Shown: in pieces, positions 11,593 to 21,500 of the stretch | Position numbering within the stretch: position 1 is the first letter of the stretch | Layout of the letters: each line of letters opens with the position of its first letter | DNA from: Zygaena filipendulae | Taxonomy: Eukaryota; Arthropoda; Insecta; Lepidoptera; Zygaenidae | Direction of reading: 5' to 3' | DNA: 64,000 nt | Assembly: GCA_907165275.2 (NCBI GenBank) | Contig: OU015654.1 | Coordinates: 12,169,501-12,233,500, forward strand | The notes under the pieces: generated by a model | Database searches by the model: none | What the model was told of the DNA's origin: nothing | The model's input: only the letters and a program-made list of their open reading frames with translations | Position numbers and translations under genes: made by a program

Positions 11593-11699
11593 TTATACCA
11601 ACTATAACAAAAATATGTATTATAGTTAGGTACGGCATATCGAAACATCTTCATGGAAAACTGAAAATCAAGGAGGAAATTTTAAAAGGACATTTTTCT

Positions 11700-12323
11700 T
11701 GTTAATATTGCAGAGTAGGTCACAATAAACATTGCGTGGTATTAAAATATCTCAGCGACGTCGGCAAGACGGCGGGATCCGGGGCGATCGCCCGAGGGCC
11801 GTGTTGAGCGCCCGGAGGCTTTCTCTGTGTGGACACAGCTCTGGAAACGTGGTAGACGGTACGCGATTTTTTTTTTATATCAATTTTTTTTTTTGTAATT
11901 ACAAATCCTGTCACCCTTTGTGTTGTAACAAAAACACACACAGACACACGCACCCATAAACACACAGCATATATAGCTTATTATTAAAAAAATGCTCATC
12001 CATACTCTTTAGTAAATAGTAGTTTTTCTATTGTTCTATTGTTAAGCGAAGAAAATCGATCGATCAGGGACCATACCTACTAATTCGTGCTGTGGGTCCC
12101 ATCCCTATCATCAGTCAGTCTTGTCGTTGGATCTTTCTTTTCGGCGCGTCCGTGCAAAAGAAGATTTTGTGATTATTATTTATCAGTAGGTGATTTTTTC
12201 AAGGGGGCGAAAAATGACCAATTCTGAAACTACGAGGTATAGCGAAAATCTCTCTAGAGTCTCGAGGCTGGTTTTGATTAAAACTAAAATTGTATACTCA
12301 GAGACAGATAATATAATACTATA
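11700..12323. other. Intergenic stretch with a GC-rich patch
   Basis: 11750-11870 is GC-rich (GGATCCGGGGCGATCGCCCG) with overlapping short frames on both strands. A CACACAGACACACGCAC tract follows. No identifiable exon or promoter elements. Confidence 0.4.
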
Positions 12324-12525
12324 CTAGTTTTGTCCCGCGCGGTTTCACCCGCGATAATTTTGGAGTTCCCGCGGAATTACTTCAACACTTTCGTCCCCTT
12401 TTGCATTGCATCCCCTTTTCACTCTTACGGGTTGAATTTTCAAAAACCTTCCTTCACTTAAGGAATGCAATGTCACTTTGTGCAGAATTTCATGATTCTA
12501 GATCCAGCGGATTCAGCTGTGCGTT
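12324..12525 (-). mobile_element. Helitron-like element
   Basis: A|CTAGTTTTGTCCCGCGCGGT, TTTCACCCGCGATAATTTTG and AGTTCCCGCGG. The distal half is diverged (ATGTCACTTTGTGCAGAATTTC). Confidence 0.65.
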
Positions 12526-14061
12526 GATGGGTAAGTCGGTCGGTTTCTGCTTTTACATATTATTACAACAATAGAAAAGTAATTCTCTTAGCCGTGAGTC
12601 CGACTTGATAATTTAGAAAAAAACACCTTATATTAATGCGCAATCCCATCAAATTCTGTGAAGTTAACTGGTAAATGGCAACTAACGGACAGATCTTATT
12701 TTTTAAGAAAATTCAATACCTTACTCGTTTCTTTTTACCTTGCGCCACTCACAATCGTCCTGTATAAAACGAGGAATAGAGATTATTTATAGAAGCGACA
12801 CTCTCCGCCTCCCACCAATTTCACGCCTCCTCATACCCCGCGAAAACGACCTTGGTGAAGATCGCGGAAAGATTGATACGTCAAATCTTCTTCTTCTTCT
12901 TCAATTATGGCAATCTATCGCGATTTATCGCATTTAATTCTGCCAATGTACGTATTTGTAGTAATTAAATTAATTATGACGAAACGCCCATAACAGTATT
13001 AGATTTTTCCCCAAGATAATAAAACACGATTCTCTCTCGAAAACCAGCTTCTTTCGTGGAAAACAAAATGGCTACTGAACGGTGGTGAAAATATCGAATA
13101 AATAACGCGGCAGGCGTCCACTCGCTACGACCTCCACTGGTCAACAACCATGTAGAATCTACATGTGACAATTATTCACTGACAGCTGACAGTTACTGTA
13201 AGCTCGTTCTTACGATACGATACGCACACACGCACACCACGTTTGTGTACAAGCCGGCCGTGTTTACTTGTGAGAAAGTACTTGAATCCGTTCATTTTTA
13301 TGGAGTGTCTGCACCGGGCTGATAATAAGTACCATTCAGTAGGTGAACACAAAAAAGGTGTCGGGTTCATTTCTTCTACGGTAAAAAATAACAAATTGGA
13401 CGTTACGCACAATTTGTTATCCGACGAGAACATTTGGGATACAACGTAAAAAATAAATAATATTATATATAAAAAAAACTTCACGCCTGTCTGTCACGTC
13501 ACCAAACAAATAATTTGTCACAAAGCCTTTGTCGCTCGAGAGTCGAGACTGCCCCACGTTCTCGCGTTGCTGCATGTTTAATGATGATACATTTGTGTCA
13601 CATTTCATTTTACACGTGTCACATGCGTGTCACACTTTATTTTTCTAAATAGAGTCCAATGTGGCAGATGATAGACTATATATTTCGACGCAATTTGACC
13701 TGTATTATTTGGGCCGTCGAGTCGTCTAGAGGTTAAACGTATATTCATCGTTCAAAACAATAACCTATTTGGTCGGTTTAAAAATGAAGCCATATATGTT
13801 TTATAGGTTCGTAGTTGGAATTAGGGAGTTGGATTCAATTAAAACTATTTGGCCTAAGACATTACAATCATCTCAAGAACTAACAAAATAATTATCTTAA
13901 ACAAGTAGGTATACAGGTAAAACATCCTGTATTATTGCTCTATCCTATAGTAATAACACTTAATTAAATTGAACTATAAATGGTTGAGTTTAAAATGGGG
14001 TATCCACTATATTCCATAAAAAAACTAATTTGCGCTTTCTGAAATTTCTAATACCCTAACG
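12526..14061. other. Unique-looking intergenic DNA
   Basis: 12740-12930 is moderately GC-rich with a (CTT)n tract (12890-12901) and ATCTATCGCGATTTATCGCA. 13170-13480 has overlapping open frames on both strands with no motif. Few common repeats occur here, so it may hold regulatory DNA. Confidence 0.35.
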
Positions 14062-14237
14062 ACCGCACTCAGAGTCGACTTTAATGATTACTTAGTTAAG
14101 GCATTTAATGAGATGTAACTTAATTAGTTAAATGCCAATTAACATTAATTTATTAAACTTGTCTGATTGCGGCAGTTTTGTTTTAAAAATCTATACTTAA
14201 CTAAGTAATCATTAAAGTCGACTCTGAGTGCGGCGGT
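14062..14237. mobile_element. MITE family C
   Basis: TIR ACCGCACTCAGAGTCGACTT with AATGATTACTTAGTTA on the left, inverted at 14190-14237. The interior includes AACTTAATTAGTTAAATGCC. About 176 bases. Confidence 0.85.
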
Positions 14238-14739
14238 TGTTCCCGTAGTCTTTTGATTTTTATAAGCAACAGAATCTGTTGGTATTATTTCTTTTTTAAT
14301 TGCTCGTTTTCGTAGTGGATGTAAGTAATTTTCTTTTTTTATGAAATTTGAAATTACATGTCAAAATATCTTCAAAACTTATTACCTACTCAGTATAATA
14401 ATTTTTGTCTGACGAGAACAATTGAGAAAGACCTACTTAATTGGATTTAAAAATTCCACGTCAAAGGAAATAAAAAAAATAATACGTCATTACTATTTAC
14501 TGTGTAAAGTCAAACATTTATTAACAGTCTATTTTTGAGTTAACAAAAAGCTTGCTAACGATACACGTAGGTAGGTATAGGTATGTATAAAACGCAAAAA
14601 CAGGACAGTATTATCCAAATGCTACTAAATTTTGAAGTAATTAATCAGTGGGCTAATTAAGTTTTAACTTTGAATATTAATTATGAACCAACGCCGAAAA
14701 AATGATGAATGAGCTTATGTAGGTATTTTATTTTGTCTC

Positions 14740-14928
14740 GCATGAAATTTTGCATACACGTTTTCAGGGATACAGAAAATTACTTTTTATCCTGGAATTC
14801 TTGCGGGAACTCCTAGTGAACAGCTAGTGTTCTATAAACATATTATGTAGGGTACTTTAGTACCTTTAAAAAAGAGATGCCGAGCAAATCCCGATAGCCA
14901 AGCGGGTGAAACCCCGGCGAAGAGCTAG
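14740..14928 (+). mobile_element. Two truncated Helitron-like 3' ends
   Basis: The first ends GCGGGAACTCCTAGTGAACAG and CTAG at 14827. The second ends CGGGTGAAACCCCGGCGAAG and CTAG at 14928. Neither has a 5' TC end. Confidence 0.65.
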
Positions 14929-15023
14929 TGTCCAGTAAATATGGCGGCGGTGGTGGTGAAATATAAATCGTATAATGACTAACCATTCATAATAAGTACC
15001 AGCGAATATCACATGACGCTAGA

Positions 15024-15277
15024 CTCTTATTCTCTAAGACCATAACACGCCGCGTTAAGATAACGAGTCAAAAATTTTTTTTTTCTCTCGTGCTCAAAGA
15101 AGTTTCACTTCAATAAAATACCTACGTTTACCTACAAGTTACAACATGTCTTATGCATAAAAAATATTCGATAATTTCTAATACATATTTTGGCATCTGG
15201 TGCGTTTGGGATTGCGTTTTTGGGACGCGCATTATGGGCAAGGAATGTTGTTGATCATAGAGAATAAAGGCCCTAGT
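15024..15277 (-). mobile_element. MITE family with GGCCCTTATTCAC ends, diverged copy
   Basis: Reverse orientation relative to the copy at 17926-18154: CTTATTCTCTAAGACCATAA on the left and GATCATAGAGAATAAAGGCC on the right, with shared CTCAAAGAAGTTTCACTT and GGGATTGCGTTTTTGGGACG. Confidence 0.7.
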
Positions 15278-15454
15278 TGGGTTACGTGTCATTCAAAGCA
15301 ACACGGTAATGCTTTCAAGACATCGCTCACACGGCGGGCCCTGGCAAGCACCCACTTATCACGTCACTCGTCGAACCGCGACCCTCGCGCGCCAACCGAG
15401 TGGGACTATTGGGCCTAGTAAATCAAAGATTAGTTAGCTACGCAGATGGTGTAG
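15278..15454. other. Intergenic stretch, GC-richer
   Basis: CGGCGGGCCCTGGCAAGCAC and neighbouring sequence form a short GC-rich block between two MITEs. The frame across it has no recognisable motif. Confidence 0.35.
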
Positions 15455-15677
15455 AGCTTGTCTAAACTAAAACGACGCGCCCCTCCATCGGGATACGCAA
15501 ATGCACAACCGTTAAAATATCGATACGACACATATAAATCTGGTCTGTCTATTCATCACAAGATGCGCAATACTGTCGCCACACTCACACTATTAAAGAG
15601 ATATTATCAATACATGATCTCGCACATCTAAAACTGTTTATTAAGTAGTGGGGCGCGTCATTTTAGTTTAGACAAGC
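15455..15677. mobile_element. MITE with AGCTTGTCTAAACTAAAA termini
   Basis: AGCTTGTCTAAACTAAAACG at the left is matched in inverse by TTTTAGTTTAGACAAGCT at the right, with GACGCGCCCC/GGGGCGCGTC just inside. 223 bases, no frame. Confidence 0.8.
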
Positions 15678-15724
15678 TATACTTATAGTTGTTATTGGAT
15701 TCTGCGCTCCTTAATTCTTAGATC

Positions 15725-16029
15725 AATAGGGATGTTGACAACTTTTGAAAATCAAAATTTTAATTAGTCCGTCTTTTAGAAAATTAAAAATCATTAGACA
15801 CGTATTTTTTTATTTTTCAAATAAATTAAAATATACAGAGATAAAGTGCATTAAAGTTTAGGGTGAGGGGGTCGTGACGTCACTAACCGTGAAAACCGCT
15901 ATACAAACTGTCAGAATAGTGACGTCACGCGAAATTTCAACTCCACATATCGCCGTTATATTTTGATTACGTAAAAAAAGAAAAAATCTACAAGACTGAC
16001 TAAAAAATAAAAATTAGTCAACATGCCCA
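15725..16029. mobile_element. MITE family A with two CRE sites
   Basis: AATAGGGATGTTGACAAC to AAAATTAGTCAACATGCCC. Perfect TGACGTCA at 15875-15882 and 15920-15927, separated by CTAACCGTGAAAACCGC and neighbouring sequence. Confidence 0.88.
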
Positions 16030-16079
16030 TTGCATCTGGATTGTTCATTTGTTTTCTATGCTGTAGGATTTATGTTGGA

Positions 16080-16494
16080 CTAGTTGTGCCCTCGCAGTTT
16101 CTTCCGCGCAAGTTTCAGAATTCCAGCAGGAACTCTGAAAAAACAGCCTCAGTTACTCACTCTCTTTAACATCAGCTATCTGCTAGTGAAAGTCCCGTTA
16201 AATTCAGTTTGTTTCGGAGATTAGCCGAAACAAAGAATTAAACAGACCGACAGACACAAAAAAAAATACTATTTATGCATTACAGACACTTCAATTTTAT
16301 TTAGTACTAGCTGTGCCCAGCGGTTTCACCTGCGTTAATGTCGGTGACCCCGCGGGAATTCCAGGATAAATAATAATAATAAAGTACCTTAATATGTCCT
16401 TCTCTGTACCCCTTACATCATGTATGCAAAATTTCATGATGAACGATTAAGACGTCCAGGTGTGAAAGCGTAACAGATAGACAGACAAACGGAA
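16080..16494 (-). mobile_element. Two Helitron-like elements side by side
   Basis: CTAGTTGTGCCCTCGCAGTT starts the first (16080) and CTAGCTGTGCCCAGCGGTTT the second (16307). The second contains CCCCTTACATCATGTATGC and GTGAAAGCGTAACAG. Confidence 0.75.
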
Positions 16495-16983
16495 GAAGAT
16501 AAAGATAAGGTCTTTACAGGGCTCTAACCCGCTATCAAAATCATAATTACCTTCTAAGATATTCTATTTACAACGAAATCAATACTTGAGTATATTATAG
16601 GGTTAAAAGTACATAAAAAGTAACCGTTTTTGGCAGTTTTTGTAGCTACTTTATGTGTGTAACGTATAGCGACAAATATTATGCCATTGCTTGACATTAT
16701 TTTGTCATTTCGCATCCATTTTAACTTTTAATGGCCATAACTAAAATGAGAATAACTTTTCTATATAGTAGTAAACCAAATTAATAGGTACACCTACAAA
16801 ATAAGATTTTGTAATCACCGAATATCCAAAATGTTAAGCCCTAAAGTTAAGTAGGTACTTTTACCACGTGCATAGAACTGAATATTATATTAGAAAGATT
16901 TTTTAATCTTTGAAAATTCTGCTATATTTTCGAAAGGTCGATTGCTGACCCACGATATCATGTCAAAAGAAATTTATTTGTAA
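16495..16983. other. Intergenic stretch, no gene seen
   Basis: AT-rich with stops in all frames. No repeat family recognised. Confidence 0.5.
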
Positions 16984-17470
16984 CTAGCTGTGCCCCGCGG
17001 TTTTAATTTGAGGAAAAAATCTACTAAAATATTATATTCTGCAGCTAACCGTTTACGTAGCGTACGCAACGCAAACTCTCAAATGGATTATTTTTACCGT
17101 TTTTGTAACATTTTTCATTAAGTGGTGTTATATAGCATATAGCCTTCCACGATAAATAGACTATCCAACACAAAAGAATTTTTCAATTCGAACCACTAGT
17201 TCCGGAGATTAGCGCGTTCAACCAAACAAAAAATTTCTTCAGCTTTTTCATGTTACTAGCCGTCCACCGCGCTAACTTTGGAGTTTCCGCGGGATTTTCA
17301 GGATAAAAAGTACCCTATGACACTCAAGACTCCCGTAGCTTCCTATAAGAAAAAAATTTGAAAGAATTTTCAAAATCGGCTCAGTAGATCCAGAGATTAC
17401 AACGTCACAAACTCACAATTCACAAACTCACAATTCACGAACTCACATACTTTACCTCTTTGTAATATAG
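16984..17470 (-). mobile_element. Two Helitron-like elements side by side
   Basis: CTAGCTGTGCCCCGCGGTTT at 16984 (a subfamily with ATTAAGTGGTGTTATATAGC, GTTCCGGAGATTAGCG and AACCAAACAAA) and CTAGCCGTCCACCGCG at 17256 (with CAGTAGATCCAGAGATTACA). Confidence 0.75.
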
Positions 17471-17825
17471 TACCCAGTAGTATTAGATACCCATTAATAA
17501 TGCAAAATGTAGAGTATAGATATAAATTAAATGTAACGTTCAATTTTACGCTGCACATCGCGAGCTACCAAGCAATCGTGTTCCAAACACCATACAAAGT
17601 TATTGTTTTTGAGTTTGCGCTCCTTTATAGTATACAGAGTGTAAAATAGAGTAACAAGCAGAACTCTGCAGACTTTGTCTTGGCACTTGGCAGTGTATAT
17701 TTATCTCCATGAAAAAATGTGGTGGTAATCTTCATGGTGATCGGTCAAACGGTGTGACGGAGTTTACCAATCTCATTTATTACACCGACCTCTATTTTAT
17801 TATCTACAACATAGAGTAGGAGAAA

Positions 17826-18215
17826 TAGTCGTGCCCCGCCATTTCACCCGCGATAATTTGATGCTCTGCTCCTATTTATTGGTTGTAGCCTTCCTTGACA
17901 AATGAACTATCCAACACAAAATCAAGGCCCTTATTCACTATGACCAACTAAATTCCTTGTCCATAACGCGCGTCCCAAAAATACAATCCCAAACGCTCCA
18001 GATGCAAAAATATAAGAAATTTATATTCTTTATGACAAAAGAAACGTTGTGAATGTATTTTTTTTAAGTGAAACTTCTTTGAACACAAGGGAAAAGAAAT
18101 TTAAGTGGCGCCTTATCTTGATACGACGCGTTATGGTCATAGTGAATAAGGGCCCAGATTATAACGTTCAACCAAACACAAAAATAGCTTTATTCACACT
18201 TCCCTATTTAAATTT
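17826..18215 (-). mobile_element. Helitron-like element interrupted by a MITE
   Basis: TCGTGCCCCGCCATTTCACC and CTATCCAACACAAAATC on the left, and AGATTATAACGTTCAACC on the right, match the 16984 subfamily. The MITE at 17926-18154 separates them. Confidence 0.7.
17926..18154 (+). mobile_element. MITE with GGCCCTTATTCACTATGACC termini
   Basis: The 20-base TIR GGCCCTTATTCACTATGACC is repeated in perfect inverse at 18134-18154. About 229 bases. Other copies are at 15024 (diverged) and 54208 (one end). It ends about 210 bases upstream of the Ir40a ATG. Confidence 0.88.
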
Positions 18216-18240
18216 GGACATTTGATGATAGCCAAGGGGC

Positions 18241-18365
18241 CTGTGAAGACTTAAATCATAATAAAATGAAATAAATATCTACTCAAACTCAGTAGAAGCT
18301 CAGACGAATAGAAGTGCCCGACATCCGCACGTTTCCAAAGACAATTTAACAAGGAACAAAACAAA
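18241..18365 (+). promoter_or_regulatory. Candidate Ir40a core promoter and 5' UTR
   Basis: An arthropod initiator-like TCAGTA lies at 18289-18294, with a TATA-like ATAAAAT at 18261-18267, about 30 bases upstream of the initiator A. This would give a 5' UTR of about 75 bases with no upstream ATG before 18366. The match is short, and an alternative upstream start with a spliced leader exon cannot be excluded. Repeat DNA ends only about 50-90 bases upstream of the TATA-like box, so the space for proximal unique promoter sequence is small. Confidence 0.35.
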
Positions 18366-18556
18366 ATGAAACATATTACATTAGTTTTATGTTGGTGTAT
18401 TATAAGTGCGGCCTATTGTTTTTTCGATATAAAAGATATAATCCCGGGAACTGTGACGAAACTGCCGGCGGAGTTTTCTATGGCCATTAAAGATATATCG
18501 GAGGGATTGCCGGCGAAAACTTTGACTGTAGTGAGGGGAAACTCCACTAGTATCAG
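18366..18556 (+). CDS. Ir40a: Ir40a exon 1 (residues 1-63 and two bases of 64)
   Basis: Encodes the signal peptide (hydrophobic LVLCWCIISAAYC) and the start of the N-terminal domain, ending in GNSTSI plus AG. It has one N-glycosylation sequon, N59-S-T. The donor is CAG|GTAATT at 18557. Reading on past the donor meets a stop at once (AGG TAA), which fixes the splice site. Phase 2 exit. Confidence 0.93.
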
Positions 18557-21500
18557 GTAATTGTTTCCTTATTTTACGACATGAACAGTGAACACTAGTA
18601 TATTTATATGCATTGGGATATATATAGAGACTCGTACATAAATAATATACACACCGGCAGAATTAGCGGAACATAAAAAGGCAGAGTATAGAAATAATTA
18701 CGTATATATATTAAAACAAATTATTATCAGGCATGAAGTAATAAACTAATATACATCTTTTAACATCGACTTTAAGAAGTTTTTAGTTAAATTTTATTAA
18801 AAGTAATCAAAATTAAAAAAAAATAAAAAAGTCTCTAGTTTGTGAGAACTCAGACAATGTTGCAAATAAAAGTTGAATCACGAAGGGGAAACACACGTTA
18901 TTAATCGATCATTTATTTAGTGTTAAAATCACAGTAATCTTTAATTTGCAACATGATTTGTGTACCCACAAATTAGAGAAAAAGTGTTTTTTTTATTATT
19001 ATTTTAAATAAAATTTAATAATTTAATTACAAACTTTTAAAGTGTTAAAAGATGTATATTAATTTATTACTTCACGTCTAATTATTATTTGTTTTAATAT
19101 ATATACGTAACTATTTCTATACTCTGCCTTTTTATGTTCCGCTAATTCTGCCGGTGTGTATATATCGTTGATATTGTATCTGAATGTTTTGCAAATGTTC
19201 ATTTATGAAACCTGAATAATATTCTGAATGCGAAAGTGTGTATATTTCACACTGTCGATGTCGGTGGTATTGGATCAATATGTCAAAGTTAATTAGGCGT
19301 TTAAAATATCAGCCCTAGTATCTAATTAACTTTTTTTTTTAGAATGAAATTTATTATTTGTCCTTCGAACCGGATTTAAGTAGTTTAATTCTCATTTTTA
19401 CAAATTTTTCATTTTTTGTTTCCGATATTTTGCATGTTGTTTATATATTATCTTGTAATTGTTAAAGGCTACAAGATATATTTGAACTGCTGTGCTTACT
19501 GAATGAGCATAACATTCCGGTTATAAACTTGGACATCGCTACACAAGAAAACAAAGATCAAGTAAGCGAGCAATAATAGACTAGCTGACTAAACTTCAGT
19601 TTTTACTCCGTCATGTAGATTAACAAAATATATTGGACACGTACTTTTTTCTTTTTTAGGTAATAAAAAAAACGGCGACGTATTAAGTCGAAATGTCGCG
19701 CGTCATCACGTCAGTTCATACGTTCATACATAGTTATAACGTCATGAGCCCCCACTTTATCAAACTATTTTCCCATTAATTTGAAAAAGCAAAATGTACG
19801 TGTCTTATTTTTTAATATCTAACTACCATACTAAAATAGAATTTTGATTGTCATACTCATTGATTTACTAAAACTTAATTAGACCACTGATTAATTACTT
19901 CAAAATTTAGTAGCATTTGGATAATACTGTCCTGTTTTTGCGTTTTATACATATACCTATGTGTACCATATACCTACGTGTATCGTTAGCAAGCATTGAT
20001 TTACTAATATCAATGGTCATACTCCAGCAACAAGCCTATTTTCGTACCATTTTATGAATATTTTATTTAAAAACTATAAAGTCATAATAATTACTATTAT
20101 TTCTATTTGGCAGTATTACACATATCTGAGAAAAGCACTCGACATATCGGACGATAGAACCAGTCTGATTCTTTGTGAACCTTACGAATGTGAAACGATA
20201 CTGTCTGAGGTACAAACGTTTTCTTGAGTTTCTAGTCAAAAACTCTTTAAATCTAATAGAAAATATTGTTTCTTATACAGGTTGTTACAGAAAGGTGTAG
20301 TCATATTTCAAGATCGTGATTTGGTATTTTGACCCTGATATTTAGCCCAAAAACCTTGCTTTTTATTTTGACGACCGAAAGAAAAAAAGAATTAACTACT
20401 ACTTCCTCAAAATATGAATAAACATCACTAGGTATGTCATAAATTGGTTATTGGTTTGGTTTAGGTTTTTACAGACAAGTTAATAAAGACAAATGTTGCT
20501 TTTAGGGTAGTTTATTTCATCTTGCTGGTTCCATTACATGTATGAAATCATTGCAGATGATACCGTGAACACAATCGTCAATATGACTACACCTCTCTGT
20601 AACAACCTGTACATAACAATATCTGTAAATTATATATAGAACGGAGTTAGTTCTTAATGTGTGACCTGCCTATATTTTTAAGTTAACTCTTGCGAATTTT
20701 TCAAGTGGAAGTGGATGGCCAAACTTGAAGTTACATCAAATAGCAAAAAATGCTCAAAAGAGTCTCGGTTTTGATAGGTACTAAAACTGTATACCCAATT
20801 TTTTATTCGAGATTCAAACCCTTAATTTAGAAAGAAAAACATTCTGTATTACTGCGCCCTTTGATAGTGTCGGACGGATCAAATTCTGGGAAATAATGAT
20901 AAATGGGACACTAACATAAACGTGTTCTTTTTTTAAGGAAAAATTCGTTCCATTCCGAGCACCTCTATACACAGATATATTATAAATAATATATTTTTTG
21001 TAGTTAACAGATGACAATTTAATACATCGCTCCATCCTGTACATATTTTTCTGGGCTCACGGTACAGTCAGCGAGAAATTTACGTCCACCATCAAAGAGG
21101 CCATGCGTGTGCTGGTGATCACTAACCCAAGGACTGGCGTGTAAAGTATTGTTTTCAATACTTTGTTTCAGTTTGTTTGTTGCTGGTGCTGTGTGGCTTT
21201 CGGAATTCCTGCAGGAACTCTTTAGATCAAAAACCTTCGCGGGCATGCACAGAACGACCCACCTAAGTTTCATCGAAATCGGATCAATGGTTAAGGAACG
21301 CACAGAGGACAATTGTACAATATCATAACCATTAATTTTTTTTTATAAAGATTTATTGCTTATTACATACTTATTTATGACTAGCTCTCCCCCGCGGTTT
21401 TACCCGCGGTAATTTCGGAGTTCCCGTGGGAATTTCGGGATAAAAACCCTTTGTCACTCAGGACTCCCGTAGCTTCCTATAAGTGAAAGATATTTCAATA

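Noticed and set aside
21019..21312. Antisense frame of 97 codons
   Set aside because: Shadow of Ir40a exon 4 and adjoining intron; no motif.
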